From the NCBI GenBank assembly GCA_030425055.1, contig JAUHVN010000031.1:1-14581 (forward strand): a DNA stretch of 14,581 bases, given 5' to 3'. The stretch comes from Actinomycetes bacterium (GTDB lineage: Bacteria; Actinomycetota; Actinomycetes; Actinomycetales; Microbacteriaceae). Under the pieces are notes generated by a model. The model was given only the letters and a program-made list of their open reading frames with translations. It made no database searches and was not told the DNA's origin. Each line of letters opens with the position of its first letter. The first letter of the stretch is position 1. Positions 1 through 6,598 of this stretch are shown in pieces. The position numbers and the translations under genes were made by a program.

Positions 1-1
1 T

Positions 2-499
2 CACCGGCCGTCCGAGATGATCGTGCGCGCCGGCTTCGCCACTGAGCAGGCCGTCTACGGGATGCTGCTGGTCGCCGGCATGATCGTCGCCGCCGGCGCG
101 CACGGCGGGTCGTCGGTCGAGGTGCTCGTGACCGTCGTCGTGACCGTGCTGGTCTTCTGGGCTGCCCACGTCTACGCGGGCACCGTCGCCCACCACGGAC
201 TCGAGGAGGGTCACAACGTCGGGCTGCACCAGGCGTTCCGCATGTCGCTTCACGCGACGTGGGGCATGCTGCTGTCGGCGATCGTGCCGTGCGTCATCCT
301 GCTGCTGGGCACGCTGCGCGTGTTCCCCGATCGGCTGGCGGGCTGGCTCGCGCTGATCTCGTGCATCATCACGCTCGGCGTGCTCGGGTACGTCGCCTAT
401 CAGCGGCGTGGGGCGCCGTTGCACCTGCGCATCGTCGGCGCTCTCGTGACCGCCGGCTTCGGTGCACTGCTCGCACTGCTGAAGGCCATCATCCACTGA
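2..499 (+). CDS. Multi-pass membrane protein of unknown function, probably 5'-truncated by the window edge
   Basis: The reading frame is open from the first base of the window. An in-frame ATG lies at position 17 but has no convincing ribosome binding site, so the true start is probably outside the window; read from the ATG the protein is 160 residues. About five hydrophobic stretches are visible (around residues 14-28, 34-54, 82-99, 107-126 and 139-158 counted from the ATG). A His-rich loop containing AHHGLEEGHN follows the second segment. This is an integral membrane protein with very short loops and no enzymatic motif I recognise, so no function is assigned. Its stop codon overlaps the convergent oxidoreductase gene by 11 bp, leaving no room for a dedicated terminator. 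Confidence 0.75.
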   Translation, partial: HRPSEMIVRAGFATEQAVYGMLLVAGMIVAAGAHGGSSVEVLVTVVVTVLVFWAAHVYAGTVAHHGLEEGHNVGLHQAFRMSLHATWGMLLSAIVPCVILLLGTLRVFPDRLAGWLALISCIITLGVLGYVAYQRRGAPLHLRIVGALVTAGFGALLALLKAIIH

Positions 500-1703
500 G
501 CCGCTCGGGCCGGAAGCCGTAGCCCACCATTCGTGCGACGAGCAGCCGGACGATCGGGATGCCGATCCGCATCACCGTGCGCTGAGCACGCGTGGGCGGG
601 TTGTCGAGCAGTCGGATGCCGCGCCCGTTCGCGATGGTGCGGTGCACCACCCGCTGGATGCGCTGCATCATGGCGGTCGGCCACGCGCGACGCCGCTGCA
701 CGCGAGTGGCCGCGCGGTCGATCTCCGCAGGGCCGGCGGCGCTCGCCAGCACCGGGCCGAGGACTCGCGCGGCGGCGACGGCATCCTGCACCGCGTAGTT
801 GATGCCCACCCCGAAGGCGGGCGACATCGCGTGGGCCGAGTCTCCGATGCACAGCACGCCGGGCGCCGTCCACCTCGGCAGGCGGTCGATCTGCACCGAG
901 AGCAGCTTGACGTCGTCGAAGGATCCCACCCGCTCGACGACCTCGGCGAGCGGCGGCGATGCCCGTGCCACCCGTGCTCGGAACCGGTCGATCCCCTCGG
1001 CGCGCATGTCGTCGAACCGACCCTTGGGGATCAGGAATCCGCACTGCAGGTAGTCGGGCCGCGGGATCGTGAGCAGCATCCCCTCCTCCGACAGCCAGGC
1101 GAGCGTGTCGGGCACGTCGCGTCCGGGACGCGGCAGGCGGAACCACAGCACGTCCGCCGGCACACCGCGCGCCTCCGGAGTCAACCCGACTCGGCGCCGC
1201 ACGGTCGAGTCGCGACCGTCAGCGGCGACGACGAGGTCGGCGCGGATCTCGCTCTCACCGTCGTGGTCGCGCACGCGCACGCCGGTCACACGACCGGCAT
1301 CCCTCAGCACGTCGATCACCTCGGTGCCGAGGCGCAGGTCGAACGATGGATGCCGCGACGCCTCGTTCGCCAGCAGGTCGAGCAGGTCCCACTGAGGCAT
1401 CAGCGTCAGGAAGTTGTTGGGCTCGGGCAGAGTCGTGAAGTCGACGGCGTGGACGCGCACGCCGTTCGCCACGACGTCGAGCATCGTGAGCGGGTGATGG
1501 GGGATCGCGTCGAATCCCGTTCGAAGGCCGAGTGCGTCGAGCAGATTCATCGTCGACGGGTGCACGGTGTCACCGCGGAAGTCGCGGAAGAAGTCGTCGT
1601 GCTTCTCGAGCACCACGACATCGACGCCCTGTCGCGCCAGGAGCAGACCGAGCATGATCCCGGCGGGTCCGCCGCCGGCGATGCACACCCGGGTCGTGGT
1701 CAC
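489..1703 (-). CDS. FAD-dependent oxidoreductase (aromatic-ring hydroxylase / PHBH-type monooxygenase family)
   Basis: The protein is a 404-residue flavoprotein, the usual length for single-component FAD monooxygenases. The N-terminal Rossmann dinucleotide-binding motif is GGGPAG at residues 10-15, with the acidic strand end VVLEKH at 30-35. The central DG motif reads ADGRDSTVR (161-169) and the FAD ribose-binding GD motif reads IGDSAHAMSP (286-295). Family members bind FAD and NAD(P)H and hydroxylate or epoxidise small organic substrates; this substrate cannot be read from sequence. I chose the GTG at 1703 because the Rossmann motif starts six residues later, while the long upstream extension in the same frame is low-complexity shadow reading. 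A candidate leaderless promoter sits just upstream. The gene is divergent from the PAP2 phosphatase, and its 3' end overlaps the convergent membrane protein gene. Confidence 0.9.
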   Translation of the reverse strand: MTTTRVCIAGGGPAGIMLGLLLARQGVDVVVLEKHDDFFRDFRGDTVHPSTMNLLDALGLRTGFDAIPHHPLTMLDVVANGVRVHAVDFTTLPEPNNFLTLMPQWDLLDLLANEASRHPSFDLRLGTEVIDVLRDAGRVTGVRVRDHDGESEIRADLVVAADGRDSTVRRRVGLTPEARGVPADVLWFRLPRPGRDVPDTLAWLSEEGMLLTIPRPDYLQCGFLIPKGRFDDMRAEGIDRFRARVARASPPLAEVVERVGSFDDVKLLSVQIDRLPRWTAPGVLCIGDSAHAMSPAFGVGINYAVQDAVAAARVLGPVLASAAGPAEIDRAATRVQRRRAWPTAMMQRIQRVVHRTIANGRGIRLLDNPPTRAQRTVMRIGIPIVRLLVARMVGYGFRPERLSG

Positions 1704-1710
1704 GTTCCGC

Positions 1711-1739
1711 ACGCTACCGGAGCGCCCCGCCGCGGTCGA
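1711..1739 (-). promoter_or_regulatory. Candidate leaderless promoter for the FAD oxidoreductase gene
   Basis: On the minus strand a TCGACC hexamer (1734-1739; four of six matches to TTGACA) is followed by a 17-bp spacer and TAGCGT (1711-1716; fits the actinobacterial TANNNT -10). Only 7 nt separate the -10 from the GTG at 1703, so transcription would begin at or beside the start codon. No Shine-Dalgarno sequence is visible, which agrees with a leaderless message. This is a prediction by eye. Confidence 0.45.
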
Positions 1740-1759
1740 TGCCCCCCGGTGCGGGGCAT
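1739..1759. promoter_or_regulatory. Perfect 7-bp inverted repeat in the divergent intergenic region (possible operator)
   Basis: ATGCCCC (1739-1745) and GGGGCAT (1753-1759) are perfect inverted repeats separated by 7 nt. The palindrome abuts the predicted -35 of the oxidoreductase promoter and lies between the two divergent genes, a typical place for a repressor or activator site. No regulator gene adjoins it, and it could also be a chance GC-rich hairpin. Confidence 0.35.
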
Positions 1760-1834
1760 TGTGCGGGCGGCAGTCGCCTGCATACCTCGCTTCCTGCCCG
1801 GCCCGCAAGAGGCGGCGCGACGCGGAGGCGGCCG

Positions 1835-1840
1835 GATAAT
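1835..1840 (+). promoter_or_regulatory. Candidate -10 element for the PAP2 phosphatase gene
   Basis: GATAAT, one mismatch from TATAAT, stands out in an otherwise GC-rich spacer and ends 8 nt before the GTG at 1849. The nearest purine-rich stretch (GGAGG at 1825-1829) is too far upstream to act as a ribosome binding site, so a leaderless transcript is plausible. No good -35 is seen at the expected distance. Confidence 0.4.
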
Positions 1841-1848
1841 CTGCCGCC

Positions 1849-2562
1849 GTGACGAAGCAACGCTGGCTCGACAAACCGCCCGTGCGGGACTTCCCGCCTG
1901 CATCGCCACGCGCCCGACTCACCGCACTCGTGATCGGCCTCGGGGCGGCAGGCGTCTTCATCGGCATCTTCGCCATCGTCGCGACCAATGGCCTGGAGCC
2001 GCTGGCGATCGACCTCTGGTGGCGCGATCTCATGGAGTCGCAACGCACTGACGTGGGCGTCTTCATCGCCTTCATCCCGGCCTTCGTGGGCGGCACGGTC
2101 GTCATGGTCGTGATCCCGATCCTCGTCGTCGCCGCCTTCTTCTGGCGACGACGACGATGGAGTGCGGTCAACATGGCGACCGCGATCATCGTCGTCGTGG
2201 CGATCGGTGCACCGCTGTCCTACATCGTCGGGCGCGACCGCCCCGAGGGCACGTTGGCCGAAGACCTCGCCACATCGTTCCCCTCGGGACACACGGCGGT
2301 CGCGACGACCTTCGCGATCACCCTCGCACTGCTGCTGCGACGCTGGTACGTCACCGTCGCGGGCGTGCTCTGGATCGTCTTCATGATGTGGGGGCGCACG
2401 TACCTCAGCACGCACTGGATCAGCGACGTCTTCGGCGGCCTGTTCGAAGGCATCGCGGTCTCGCTGCTGGTGTGGGCCGCCATCGAGACGTGGCGGGCTT
2501 CCGGCGATGCGCCCGCGTCGATGGACGAGCCGGCACACGAGCAGGGCTCCGCCAGAAACTGA
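1849..2562 (+). CDS. PAP2-family membrane phosphatase
   Basis: The 237-residue integral membrane protein carries the type 2 phosphatidic acid phosphatase signature: GRDRP (128-132) as motif 1, PSGH (145-148) as motif 2, and GRTYLSTHWISD (182-193) as motif 3, with catalytic His148 and His189 and Asp193. The first residue of motif 3 is Gly instead of the usual Ser. Six or so membrane segments are visible, the first near 25-45. Family members dephosphorylate lipid phosphates such as phosphatidic acid or undecaprenyl pyrophosphate with the active site on the outer membrane face; the substrate here is unknown. The GTG start follows a near-consensus -10 by 8 nt. The C-terminal tail is hydrophilic, and its stop codon lies in the loop of a strong hairpin. 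Confidence 0.9.
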   Translation: MTKQRWLDKPPVRDFPPASPRARLTALVIGLGAAGVFIGIFAIVATNGLEPLAIDLWWRDLMESQRTDVGVFIAFIPAFVGGTVVMVVIPILVVAAFFWRRRRWSAVNMATAIIVVVAIGAPLSYIVGRDRPEGTLAEDLATSFPSGHTAVATTFAITLALLLRRWYVTVAGVLWIVFMMWGRTYLSTHWISDVFGGLFEGIAVSLLVWAAIETWRASGDAPASMDEPAHEQGSARN

Positions 2563-2571
2563 CGGAGCCCT
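2543..2571. terminator. Hairpin at the convergent end of the PAP2 and PepSY genes
   Basis: AGGGCTCCG (2543-2551) pairs perfectly with CGGAGCCCT (2563-2571) around an 11-nt loop that contains the TGA of the PAP2 gene. It lies between two convergent genes, where a bidirectional terminator is expected. There is no T-run on either side, so it would be a U-less hairpin of the type often proposed in actinobacteria. Confidence 0.6.
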
Positions 2572-2588
2572 CCCTGCCGCGAGTCGGG

Positions 2589-3446
2589 TCAGCGGTCGTC
2601 CTCGACCTCTGCGACGTCGAGGGAATCGGTGAGCTTCACCTCGACCCGGTCACCCGAGCCGACGGCGACCTTCACCGAGTAGGCGTGGCTGTCGTCGCTC
2701 TCGGACTCGATCCCGACGACGACTCCCGAGCCGCCGGCGGCGGCGATCGCCGCGGCCGCGATGTCGGAGATCCGGCCGGTGTCGAGTGCGGGATCGGCGT
2801 CGTCGTCGCGGTGGTCGGCACGGACGGTCGCGGTGCCGTCCGTCGACACGCGCACGTCGACCTCGGTGCCGTCGGCGAGGATCACATCCACCGACCAGCC
2901 GCGGCTCTCGACCTCGACCGAGCTGGCACCAGTGCCGCCGGCGGCGGCCACTGCGGTGTCGATCGCGCCGACGAGTGCGGCGGGATCGCCGGCATCCGAC
3001 TGCACGGGCCCGTTGTCGTCGCGTCCGCGATCGTCGCCGCGGTCGCCGTCGTCGCGGCCGTCTCCGCGGTCGCCGCCGCGGTCATCGCCGGGGCCCTGCT
3101 GAGAGCTGTCGGGGCCCGCAACGGCGCCCGGCACGGTGTCGAACGGGCCGAGCCCGTTGAAGGCGGCGACGGTCGCGATGCCGACGCCGCCGAGCAGCAG
3201 CACGCCGATTCCGGCGGCTGCGCCGATCAGGATGGGTCGGAGGACGGATCCGCTCTTCGCGGGCTGAGCGTCGGCGGCGGTGGCGGCCGGCTCCGGCGCA
3301 GGCTCGGGGGCCGTGTCGAGGATCGGCTCGGTCGGGAGGGTTTCCGGAGCACCGGCGTCGCGGGCATGCGTGTCGGGCGCGCTCGCGTCGGGCGCGCTCG
3401 CGTCGGGAGTGCCGGCGTCGGCGTTCGGGTCGTTCTTTTCGGTCAT
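2589..3446 (-). CDS. Membrane-anchored PepSY-like domain protein, probable target of the adjacent two-component system
   Basis: The 285-residue protein has a long hydrophilic N-terminus (1-68) rich in Asp, Ala, Pro and Glu with short repeats such as DASAPDASAPD, then one transmembrane helix (about 69-95). A Gly/Asp/Arg linker (115-145) follows, then two tandem domains of about 60 residues (153-212 and 226-282). Each has an alpha helix rich in Ala/Gly followed by strands containing V-E-V-like alternation and a D-G turn, which resembles the PepSY fold. The topology puts the domains outside the cell. PepSY domains are thought to act as protease inhibitors or modulators, and similar proteins often sit beside OmpR-type systems in actinobacteria. 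The gene follows the kinase after 48 bp but has its own operator-like repeats and a candidate leaderless start. Exact partner and function are unknown. Confidence 0.75.
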   Translation of the reverse strand: MTEKNDPNADAGTPDASAPDASAPDTHARDAGAPETLPTEPILDTAPEPAPEPAATAADAQPAKSGSVLRPILIGAAAGIGVLLLGGVGIATVAAFNGLGPFDTVPGAVAGPDSSQQGPGDDRGGDRGDGRDDGDRGDDRGRDDNGPVQSDAGDPAALVGAIDTAVAAAGGTGASSVEVESRGWSVDVILADGTEVDVRVSTDGTATVRADHRDDDADPALDTGRISDIAAAAIAAAGGSGVVVGIESESDDSHAYSVKVAVGSGDRVEVKLTDSLDVAEVEDDR

Positions 3447-3469
3447 GAGACCACTGTGACCGCCGCGCG

Positions 3470-3486
3470 CTGAACCGCTCCTGAAC
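3470..3486 (-). promoter_or_regulatory. Predicted OmpR-type response-regulator operator and promoter of the PepSY-like gene
   Basis: Two perfect direct repeats CTGAAC (3470-3475 and 3481-3486, plus-strand reading) are 11 bp apart, one helical turn, as is usual for OmpR/PhoB regulators; a weaker third unit CTGACT starts at 3491. The site ends 23 nt before the ATG at 3446. A CACAGT -10 candidate lies 11 bp downstream of the repeats and 6 nt before the ATG, so the repeats occupy the -35 position as in activator-dependent promoters. The same layout precedes the response regulator gene. Confidence 0.6.
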
Positions 3487-3494
3487 GAGCCTGA

Positions 3495-4832
3495 CTACGG
3501 GTTCAGGTGGGCGGCGGGCAGCTCGATCACGAAACGCGCGCCGCCCGAGGGGGCACGTTCCACTCGGGCCCGACCGCCGTGCGCGTGGACGATCTCCCTC
3601 ACGATCGCGAGCCCGAGACCGCTTCCGCCCGCGTCGCGCGACCGCGCATCGTCGAGACGCGCGAACCGTTCGAAGACGAGCGCACGCTCCGCCTCGTCGA
3701 TGCCGGGTCCGTCGTCGTCCACCCAGACCAGCGCGCGTCCACCGGCCGACCGCACGCCCACGGTGATGCGCGAGCGTGCGTGGCGCGAGGCGTTGTCGAG
3801 CAGGTTGCGCACCGCGCGGCGCAGCAGTCGCGCGTCACCGTCGACGCTCACCGGCGCCGACGCGCCCACCTCGACCGGCACCGCGCCCATCTGCTGCGCT
3901 CTGCCGGCCTCGTCGGCGATGAGCTCGTCGAGCTCGACGACACCGGATGCCCGCACCGCACCCTCGTCGAGGCGAGCGAGCAGCAGCAGGCCCTCGAGGA
4001 TGTCCTGCATCCGGGTGCCCTCGTCGAGCACGACCTCCGCGAGCTCCGTGGTCGACGTCGCATACGGATGCGTGCGGCCGAGCTCGGCGAACTGCCGCAT
4101 CGACGCCAGAGGCGAACGCAGTTCGTGCGACGCGTCGCCCACGAACCGCTGCTGGGCGGCATAGCCGTCTTCGACGCGTTCCAGCATCCGGTTCATGGTC
4201 GACGCCAGCAGGTCGATCTCGTCTCCCGTGCCGCGCACCGGCACGCGCCGGTCGAGTCGGTGCGCGTCGATCGCGTCGACTTGCCGGCGGATGCGCGCCA
4301 CCGGCGCGAGCGCGCGCGAGGCGACCGCCCACACCACGATCCCGATGACGACGACGGCGACCGGCACGGCGACGGCGAGGATGGTGCCCGTCGTCGCCAC
4401 CGCGACCTCGACGTCTGCGAGCGGTGCGCCGAGCAGCAGCATCCCGGTCTCGAGCTCCTGCCCCACGACCAGGTACGCGTCTGCGTCGATGACGGTGCGC
4501 ACCGGTTCGCCGCCGGGTGGCTGCGGCAGCGCGAGCGCGGCATCCGCGTTGACCACGACCGTCGCCGTTCCGGTCGCATCGGCCGTCTCCCACGCGATGA
4601 GGACATCGTCGTCGCGTTCGGCGATCCACGCGGCGGGTACGAGCCCCTCTTCGAGCCCGGCGGCGATGCTCGCCAGCTCGGACTCGAGCCGGGTCGCGAC
4701 GCTGCTGCCCAGCGCCTGCGAGAGCACGGCGAGCACCGCCACCGCGCCGGTGATCAGCACCACGGCGACCACCGCCGTCGCACCGACCGTGATCCGGGTG
4801 CGGATGCCCCACCGCAGGCGCCGGTCAGCCAC
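3495..4832 (-). CDS. Sensor histidine kinase (HAMP, HisKA, HATPase_c)
   Basis: The 445-residue kinase has TM1 (about 13-38), an extracytoplasmic sensor region of about 110 residues, TM2 (about 148-172) and a HAMP linker (172-224). The H-box DASHELRSPLA carries the phosphorylated His236. The ATP-binding domain shows the N-box NLLDNASRH (343-351), G1 DDGPGID (373-379) and G2 GSGLGLA (403-409). It should autophosphorylate in response to an unknown envelope signal and pass the phosphate to Asp51 of the neighbouring regulator. The GTG start overlaps the regulator stop by 8 bp (GTGGCTGA), so the two are transcribed together and translation is probably coupled. All catalytic motifs are present. The stimulus cannot be inferred, because the sensor loop is short and lacks a recognised domain. 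Confidence 0.95.
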   Translation of the reverse strand: MADRRLRWGIRTRITVGATAVVAVVLITGAVAVLAVLSQALGSSVATRLESELASIAAGLEEGLVPAAWIAERDDDVLIAWETADATGTATVVVNADAALALPQPPGGEPVRTVIDADAYLVVGQELETGMLLLGAPLADVEVAVATTGTILAVAVPVAVVVIGIVVWAVASRALAPVARIRRQVDAIDAHRLDRRVPVRGTGDEIDLLASTMNRMLERVEDGYAAQQRFVGDASHELRSPLASMRQFAELGRTHPYATSTTELAEVVLDEGTRMQDILEGLLLLARLDEGAVRASGVVELDELIADEAGRAQQMGAVPVEVGASAPVSVDGDARLLRRAVRNLLDNASRHARSRITVGVRSAGGRALVWVDDDGPGIDEAERALVFERFARLDDARSRDAGGSGLGLAIVREIVHAHGGRARVERAPSGGARFVIELPAAHLNP

Positions 4833-5502
4833 CGTCGGCCGCCATCCGGTATCCGGCTCCCCTCACCGTCTGGATGCCGTCGCGGCCGAACGGGCGGTCG
4901 AGCTTGCGGCGCAGGCGTCCGATGTAGACCTCGACGATGTTGGGGTCTCCGTCGTAGGCGTCGTGCCAGACGTTGTCGAGCACCTCGAGCTTGGTGACGA
5001 CCTCGCCGCGGCGGCGCATCAGGAACTCGAGCACGGCGAACTCGCGCGCGGTCAGCTCGATCTCGGCGTCGCCGCGGTGAACCGTGCGGGCGGCGGGGTC
5101 GACGCGCAGGTCGCCCGCGGCCAGCTCGACGGGCCGTTCCCGCGCCCCGCGGCGAACGAGCGCGCGCAGCCGGGCGACGAGCACGGGATACGAGAACGGC
5201 TTCGTCAGCCAGTCGTCGCCGCCGGTGTCGAAGCCCTCGACCTCGTCCCATTCGCCGTCCTTCGCGGTCAGGAACAGCACCGGCGTCCAGATCCCCTCGG
5301 CCCGCATCGTCTGGCACACGCGGTAGCCGCTCATCCCGGGCATCATCACGTCGAGGACGGCCACGTCGTAGTCCTGCTCCCGCGCGCGCCACAGCCCGTC
5401 GACGCCGTTGTGCGCGACGTCGACGGTCATGCCCTCGGCCTCGAGTCCGCGCCGGATGCCGTCGGCGAGGCGCACCTCGTCATCGACCAGCAGCACGCGC
5501 AT
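4825..5502 (-). CDS. OmpR/PhoB-family response regulator
   Basis: The 225-residue protein has a receiver domain with the acidic pocket DDE (7-9), phosphoacceptor Asp51 (LDVMMPGMSG), conserved Thr79 and Lys101 (LTKPF). A C-terminal winged-helix DNA-binding domain spans roughly 127-222 and ends with the typical GAGYRM strand. It is phosphorylated by the overlapping kinase and should bind tandem half-sites as a dimer. The ATG at 5502 is chosen because MRVLLVDDE is the canonical receiver start; upstream reading in the same frame does not look like protein. Direct repeats matching those before the PepSY-like gene lie 23 nt upstream, implying autoregulation. It is divergent from the epimerase gene. 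Confidence 0.95.
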   Translation of the reverse strand: MRVLLVDDEVRLADGIRRGLEAEGMTVDVAHNGVDGLWRAREQDYDVAVLDVMMPGMSGYRVCQTMRAEGIWTPVLFLTAKDGEWDEVEGFDTGGDDWLTKPFSYPVLVARLRALVRRGARERPVELAAGDLRVDPAARTVHRGDAEIELTAREFAVLEFLMRRRGEVVTKLEVLDNVWHDAYDGDPNIVEVYIGRLRRKLDRPFGRDGIQTVRGAGYRMAADGG

Positions 5503-5525
5503 GCCTCGAGTCTGCCCCCGTCGGG

Positions 5526-5542
5526 CTGACTGCGCGCTGAAC
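5526..5542 (-). promoter_or_regulatory. Predicted autoregulatory operator of the response regulator gene
   Basis: Direct repeats CTGACT (5526-5531) and CTGAAC (5537-5542) recur every 11 bp. The nearest base is 23 nt from the ATG at 5502, exactly the distance found upstream of the PepSY-like gene. CAGACT sits 11 bp further downstream and 6 nt before the ATG, aligning with CACAGT at the other promoter (shared pattern CANNNT). The match in sequence, phase and distance supports one regulator acting at both sites with leaderless transcripts. Confidence 0.55.
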
Positions 5543-5626
5543 CACGCGATGCCTCGGCGGCACGAGCACCGGTCCCGAGGGTGCGTACTGTGGAGAGGAA
5601 CCGGCCGCACCGCCGATCGCGCGACG

Positions 5627-5632
5627 AGGAGG
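5627..5632 (+). promoter_or_regulatory. Strong ribosome binding site of the epimerase gene
   Basis: A full AGGAGG lies 4 nt before the ATG at 5637 and fixes this as the start of the frameshifted epimerase gene. It is the clearest Shine-Dalgarno sequence in the window. A possible -10, TACTGT, is at 5586-5591. Confidence 0.7.
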
Positions 5633-5636
5633 ACAC

Positions 5637-6487
5637 ATGAGGATCGCCGTCACAGGAGGGTCGGGCAAGCTCGGCCGGGCCGTCGTCGCGGGGCTTCGCG
5701 ACCGCGGGCACGCGGTGGTCAACTTCGACCAGCACGGCGCGCGCGGTCCCGGGTTCGTGCAGGTCGACCTGCGCGACTTCGGCCAGGTGAACGATGCTCT
5801 GGCCGGGGTGGGCGAGCAGCACGACGGCCTCGACGCGCTCGTGCACCTCGCCGCGATCCCGGCGCCCGGCATCCGCCCCGACATCGAGACCTTCCACAAC
5901 AACATCACCGCGACGTTCAACGCCTTCTGGGGTGCGCGTCGCGCCGGCATCCGGCGGATCGTCTACGCCTCGAGCGAGACGGTGCTCGGGCTGCCGTTCG
6001 ACACTCCCCCGCCCTACATCCCGGTCGACGAGGAGTACCCCGCCCGACCCGAGTCGGTGTACTCGCTCGTGAAGCACCTCGAGGAGCAGCTGGCGATCGA
6101 GCTCGTGCGGTGGGACCCCGACCTCTCGATCACCGCGCTGCGCTTCTCGAACGTCATGGACCCCGAGGACTACGCGGCCTTCCCGAATTCGACGGCGACG
6201 CGCTGGCGCGCAAATGGAACCTGTGGGGGTACGTGGATGCGCGCGACGGCGCGCAGGCCGTGGCACGCGCCCTCGAGGCCGCGCCGCCCGGCTTCGACCG
6301 GTTCATCGTCGCGGCATCCGACACCGTGATGTCGCGGCCGAACAGCGAGCTCATCGCCGAGGTCTTCCCCGATGTGCCGCTGCGGCGCGAGGTCTCGGAC
6401 CACGAGACGCTGCTGTCGATCGACAAGGCCCGTCGCCTGCTGGGCTACGAACCCGAGTACTCCTGGCGCGACGCGATCGGGCGCTGA
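5637..6487 (+). pseudogene. NAD-dependent epimerase/dehydratase (extended SDR family) interrupted by a one-base frameshift
   Basis: The N-terminal part has the SDR cofactor motif TGGSGKLG (6-13), the catalytic Ser region YASSET and the YSLVK catalytic Tyr/Lys motif, followed by RFSNVM. After FPN (codons 6180-6188) the frame degenerates and stops at 6329. The family-like sequence continues one base earlier in register as EFDGDALARKWNLWGYVD and ends with GYEPEYSWRD before the TGA at 6485-6487. Restoring one base near 6185 (a G making CCG GAA TTC) would give an intact protein of about 283 residues, normal for this family. Family members epimerise, reduce or dehydrate nucleotide sugars or related substrates; this substrate is unknown. 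With all motifs kept and only one lesion, a recent mutation or a sequencing error are both possible. Confidence 0.85.
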
Positions 6488-6519
6488 CCCGCGGACGGTC
6501 CCTGACCCGCATACGGTCC
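6484..6519 (+). repeat. Two tandem 18-bp repeats beginning at the epimerase stop codon
   Basis: Unit 6484-6501 and unit 6502-6519 share CTGACCCGC followed by two variable bases and ACGGTCC; a third partial unit starts CTG at 6520. The first unit contains the epimerase stop codon. The array runs directly into the nested inverted repeat element. It is a short local duplication of unknown function. Confidence 0.6.
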
Positions 6520-6523
6520 CTGG

Positions 6524-6597
6524 CCGCGAACCGACGCGATCGCGCCGAACCGGCACGCGATGCACGCTGGTTCGGCGGATCCGTGACGGTTCGCGGA
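6524..6597 (+). repeat. Nested inverted repeat element, copy 1 (between epimerase and antiporter)
   Basis: The outer arms CCGCGAACCG (6524-6533) and CGGTTCGCGG (6587-6596) are perfect 10-bp inverted repeats. The inner arms CGCCGAACC (6543-6551) and GGTTCGGCG (6569-6577) are a second perfect pair around a 17-nt loop. The whole can fold into a long two-tier hairpin. It lies between two convergent genes and ends two bases before the antiporter stop codon, so it could serve as a bidirectional terminator. A second copy lies on the far side of the antiporter gene in the same orientation. Confidence 0.8.
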
Positions 6598-6598
6598 A

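Noticed and set aside
642..2051. 469-codon open frame on the plus strand opposite the FAD oxidoreductase
   Set aside because: It is rich in His, Arg, Asp and Gly with no domain-like pattern, and lies antisense to a gene with clear motifs; a GC-rich shadow frame.
1704..2189. N-terminal extension of the FAD oxidoreductase reading frame to 566 residues
   Set aside because: The added 162 residues are low-complexity, overlap the PAP2 gene in antisense, and precede a canonical Rossmann start at GTG 1703.
3507..4997. 496-codon open frame antisense to the histidine kinase
   Set aside because: Composition is Arg/His/Asp-rich and unstructured, and all kinase motifs are on the other strand.
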